Positions 14,301 to 16,045 of a DNA stretch of 16,045 nt are shown piece by piece. Positions within the stretch are counted from its first letter, which is position 1, and every line of letters begins with the position of its first letter. This DNA is from Vulcanimicrobiota bacterium (GTDB taxonomy: Bacteria; Vulcanimicrobiota; Xenobia; Xenobiales; JADMJV01). The stretch is taken from contig JAHBVR010000036.1 of the NCBI GenBank assembly GCA_019637395.1, positions 1-16,045 on the forward strand, given 5' to 3'. The notes below the pieces were generated by a model. It was not told the origin of the DNA. It made no database searches and worked only from the letters and a program-made list of their open reading frames with translations. Made by a program: the position numbers and the translations under genes.

Positions 14301-14816
14301 TCACCCGGCGAAGCCCAACAGCAGTTCAGCCTCCAGCACGGGGGCCTGGCCTTTATCGTGCTTGCGCGTCTCCAGACGCCGGTCGAAAAGCTGATCTTCC
14401 CCGACGTAGTATGCCACGGTATCGGAAAGGTAGACACGCAGGCGATATTGCCCGGCCGGCAGCCCTGGCCGGCTATAGGTGATAGGAATGACGGGCGGCT
14501 GACTGTGACGCTGCACGAAAGCGAATCCATAAGGATCGTTCCACAGCAGCGGCGCCTGCCAGTGGGCTCCCGGCGCTAAATTGAGCGTATCGGTAAACTG
14601 AGGGCCCGGCCAGGGTTGCGGATGAAACGGCTGCAGCTCAAAGCTACTGCCTTTGCCCTGGTTATCGGCCACCAGCGAGGCTTTCAAACGGTAGTCCAGC
14701 AGATAGGCCCAGTAAACCACGGGTTGATCGCCTTGATTGGTGATCTTATAGCTGAGCATAGGCATTTCGCCGGCCTGGTAGCTCGCCTTGGCCGAACTCA
14801 GGGTCAATTGTAGCAT
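14301..14816 (-). CDS. Ig-like protein of the BsuPI (intracellular proteinase inhibitor) type
   Basis: A 171-residue all-beta protein. It starts LQLTLSSAKASYQAGEMPMLSYKITNQGDQPVVY, the usual opening of BsuPI-like and other Ig-fold domains (Tyr-x-x-Gly-Glu then Asn-x-Gly-x-x-Pro-Val). Later strands include LAPGAHW and the closing PAGQYRLRVYLSD. The family is named for a Bacillus subtilis proteinase inhibitor, but many members have no proven role. There is no signal peptide. The gene starts seven bases after the stop of the transglutaminase-like gene and should be in its operon, so an inhibitor or partner for that protein can be imagined but not shown. Confidence 0.55.
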   Translation of the reverse strand: MLQLTLSSAKASYQAGEMPMLSYKITNQGDQPVVYWAYLLDYRLKASLVADNQGKGSSFELQPFHPQPWPGPQFTDTLNLAPGAHWQAPLLWNDPYGFAFVQRHSQPPVIPITYSRPGLPAGQYRLRVYLSDTVAYYVGEDQLFDRRLETRKHDKGQAPVLEAELLLGFAG

Positions 14817-14823
14817 ACTCGGT

Positions 14824-16045
14824 TCAGGCGACGCCGGCGGTTCGATCGATCGCCATCAAGTGATTGATGTCGGGAGCGCCTTTCAGGCTGGTGAGGTATT
14901 CGCCCAGGGGAGGCCGGTTGATGTTGAAGGACTCGACGCCGCCTCCGATGACCCAGAACTTCTCCTGGCCGTTTTCTCCCGGTCCAAGATAGATGCGGTT
15001 GGTCCCTTGAGTAGCCGACGAGTCGTCGCCGGCTTTTTCAAAATAGCGCCACTCGCCCGGCACCAGCTTGTCGTTGGCGCGGTCGAAGCGGGTGAACTCC
15101 ACTCCGGGAATGGCGCCGTCGGGATTGCCCGCCTGGGCGAAGGTGACCGTTTTGTCAAAGCCGGAATCAAAAGTATCGCCATTGGTGTCGGCGCCGTCGA
15201 AATGGGAATGCAAGGAGAGGCCGGCATTGGCGCGGTTGAAATCATCGGCGCCTACCGTATCCAACTGAGCTTTGAGGCTCAGGATGTGAATCGGGGTGGC
15301 GCAATCAAAGATATAGTCGCCCTTGTTGTCAAACAGGTCGTTGATGGCATCGGATACCTTGACGGGATTGCCCTGGTCGTCGGTGGCCCGCACTTTCAGG
15401 AATTGGAAAGGCTTACCGTCGGTGCCGCGCTTCTCCACCACTTCCCAGAACTCGTTGCGGGAAAGAACGGTTTGAGTACTGCCGTCGGGTCCCGTGCGCG
15501 TTTGCGGCGGATTAAGCTTGTTGTTTGGCATTTCCACGATATTTTCGGTGAAATCCCAGGCCGGATCGCTGGCCTTCTCGGCCGCGCTGATGAGGTTGGA
15601 GCGGAAGTTGACGTTGTAGGCCTGCTCGGCGGTTACCACCTGAGTGGTTTTCACCCCCTGAGCGTTGGTCACTTCAATGGTGTCACCGGCGCTGATCTGG
15701 CCCGCTCCACCAGCGGCTCCACTGTCCTTGATAGCGACGGTTTCGCCTGCCCCGCCGAAGAGCGCGTTGGCCACGGTGCGCTGCTGCGTACTGAGGGCCA
15801 GAGCCTCCGCATTGGGATTGGTCACCACCGGTGGGGTCGTGGGTTGCGTAGGCGTGGTCGGCTGAGTCGGCGTGGTCGGCTGGGTGGGTGTGGTCGGCTG
15901 CGTCGGAGTAGTAGGCTGGGTCGGGGTGGTGGGCTCGACCGGCTCACTGCCCTGGTTGGGTTCGCTGCCCTGGTTAGGCTCGGCACCCTGATTAGGCTCC
16001 GCACCCTGGTTGGGCTCGCTGCCCTGGTTCGGCTCGGCGCCCTGG
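14824..16045 (-). CDS. transglutaminase-like (bacterial Tgl-type) protein with Gln-rich repeats, partial
   Basis: The start lies beyond the right edge; 406 codons are visible. The visible N-terminal part has at least five complete hexapeptides NQG(A/S)EP plus a cut sixth, then five PTTPTQ. The domain after these carries GDYIFDCATPIHI...LDTVGADDFNRA, a close look-alike of the catalytic segment GPFYAFECATAIVII...IDTIGEDKFN of Bacillus Tgl, the spore-coat protein-glutamine gamma-glutamyltransferase. The Cys (codon 15301-15303) is present. Later VPGEWRYFEKAG, TQGTNRIYLG and FWVIGGGVESFNINR follow the Tgl blocks CLYFKNP, WRGENVILLG and YFAHGLGI...LN. The Tgl Glu in RGEN and His in AHGLG are Thr and Ile-like here, and the residue before Cys is Asp rather than Glu. 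Activity is uncertain. The protein is probably secreted or surface-bound (inference). Frame is unbroken up to the edge. Confidence 0.6.
   Translation of the reverse strand, partial: QGAEPNQGSEPNQGAEPNQGAEPNQGSEPNQGSEPVEPTTPTQPTTPTQPTTPTQPTTPTQPTTPTQPTTPPVVTNPNAEALALSTQQRTVANALFGGAGETVAIKDSGAAGGAGQISAGDTIEVTNAQGVKTTQVVTAEQAYNVNFRSNLISAAEKASDPAWDFTENIVEMPNNKLNPPQTRTGPDGSTQTVLSRNEFWEVVEKRGTDGKPFQFLKVRATDDQGNPVKVSDAINDLFDNKGDYIFDCATPIHILSLKAQLDTVGADDFNRANAGLSLHSHFDGADTNGDTFDSGFDKTVTFAQAGNPDGAIPGVEFTRFDRANDKLVPGEWRYFEKAGDDSSATQGTNRIYLGPGENGQEKFWVIGGGVESFNINRPPLGEYLTSLKGAPDINHLMAIDRTAGVA
15829..15933 (-). repeat. 18-bp coding repeats (PTTPTQ), five units plus partial
   Basis: Five 18-base units occupy 15844-15933, all encoding PTTPTQ on the minus strand with different synonymous codons. 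A partial unit encoding PTTPP follows at 15829-15843. Probably a flexible linker; the Pro/Thr content suits an extracellular spacer. Confidence 0.85.
15940..16045 (-). repeat. 18-bp coding repeats (NQG(A/S)EP), at least five units, cut by edge
   Basis: In-frame 18-base units starting at 15940 encode NQGSEP or NQGAEP on the minus strand: 15940-15957, 15958-15975, 15976-15993, 15994-16011 and 16012-16029 are complete, and a sixth runs to the edge. Ser/Ala alternates irregularly and codons vary. Confidence 0.85.

Noticed and set aside
15829-16045. Regular 18-bp repeats as a CRISPR-like or satellite array
   Set aside because: Units are contiguous without spacers, stay in frame, and vary at synonymous positions, so they are coding repeats.

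Overview
The window comes from a GC-rich bacterial chromosome with tightly packed genes. Short intergenic gaps, ATGA/TGATG start-stop overlaps and Shine-Dalgarno (SD) motifs show this directly. The gene set combines type IV pilus/type II secretion parts, a PEGA-domain Ser/Thr kinase, signal-peptide-bearing proteins with pilin-head domains, and an OmpH/Skp-like secreted coiled-coil protein. That points to a diderm bacterium with a complex envelope. The style resembles uncultivated lineages such as Eremiobacterota/Xenobia, Armatimonadota or Acidobacteriota, but this is an impression; no rRNA or other marker is present. No tRNA, rRNA, CRISPR array, transposase, integrase or phage gene was seen.

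Layout, left to right. (1) 1-57 holds the start of a leftward gene with a strong SD. (2) 58-507 is an AT-rich, apparently non-coding stretch that changes to GC-rich near 300 and ends in short inverted repeats. (3) 508-1728 is an M20/peptidase T-like metallopeptidase, facing a leftward calcineurin-type phosphoesterase (1737-2360). (4) 2449-3994 is a rightward group: an octapeptide-repeat protein, a secreted protein with two pilin-head-like domains, and a VOC-fold protein. (5) 3978-5147 is a leftward secreted coiled-coil protein. (6) 5352-11947 is a rightward operon: a type II secretion F (GspF/PilC) gene with a damaged or switchable 5' end, a pilin-like protein carrying a beta-rich passenger, two minor pseudopilins, a PEGA-Ser/Thr kinase and a YcaQ/AlkX-type DNA glycosylase. 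(7) 11869-12768 is a leftward secreted alpha/beta hydrolase. (8) 12808-14283 is a rightward pair, an unrecognised protein and an R2K-type ATP-grasp protein. (9) 14301-16045 is a leftward pair, an Ig-like BsuPI-type protein and a transglutaminase-like protein with two glutamine-rich hexapeptide arrays, running off the right edge.

How they may work together. The central operon looks like a small pilus/secretion assembly module that lacks its ATPase, prepilin peptidase and secretin, which must be elsewhere. Its kinase senses through a PEGA region outside the membrane and is translationally coupled to the pseudopilins. The strongest points for a second look are three. First, a 37-bp direct repeat offset by 73 bp breaks the F gene out of frame. 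Second, the edge protein has the Tgl Cys motif but lacks other expected active-site residues, and it carries a Gln in every repeat unit. Third, the pilin-head duplication is attached to an ordinary Sec signal instead of a pilin helix.
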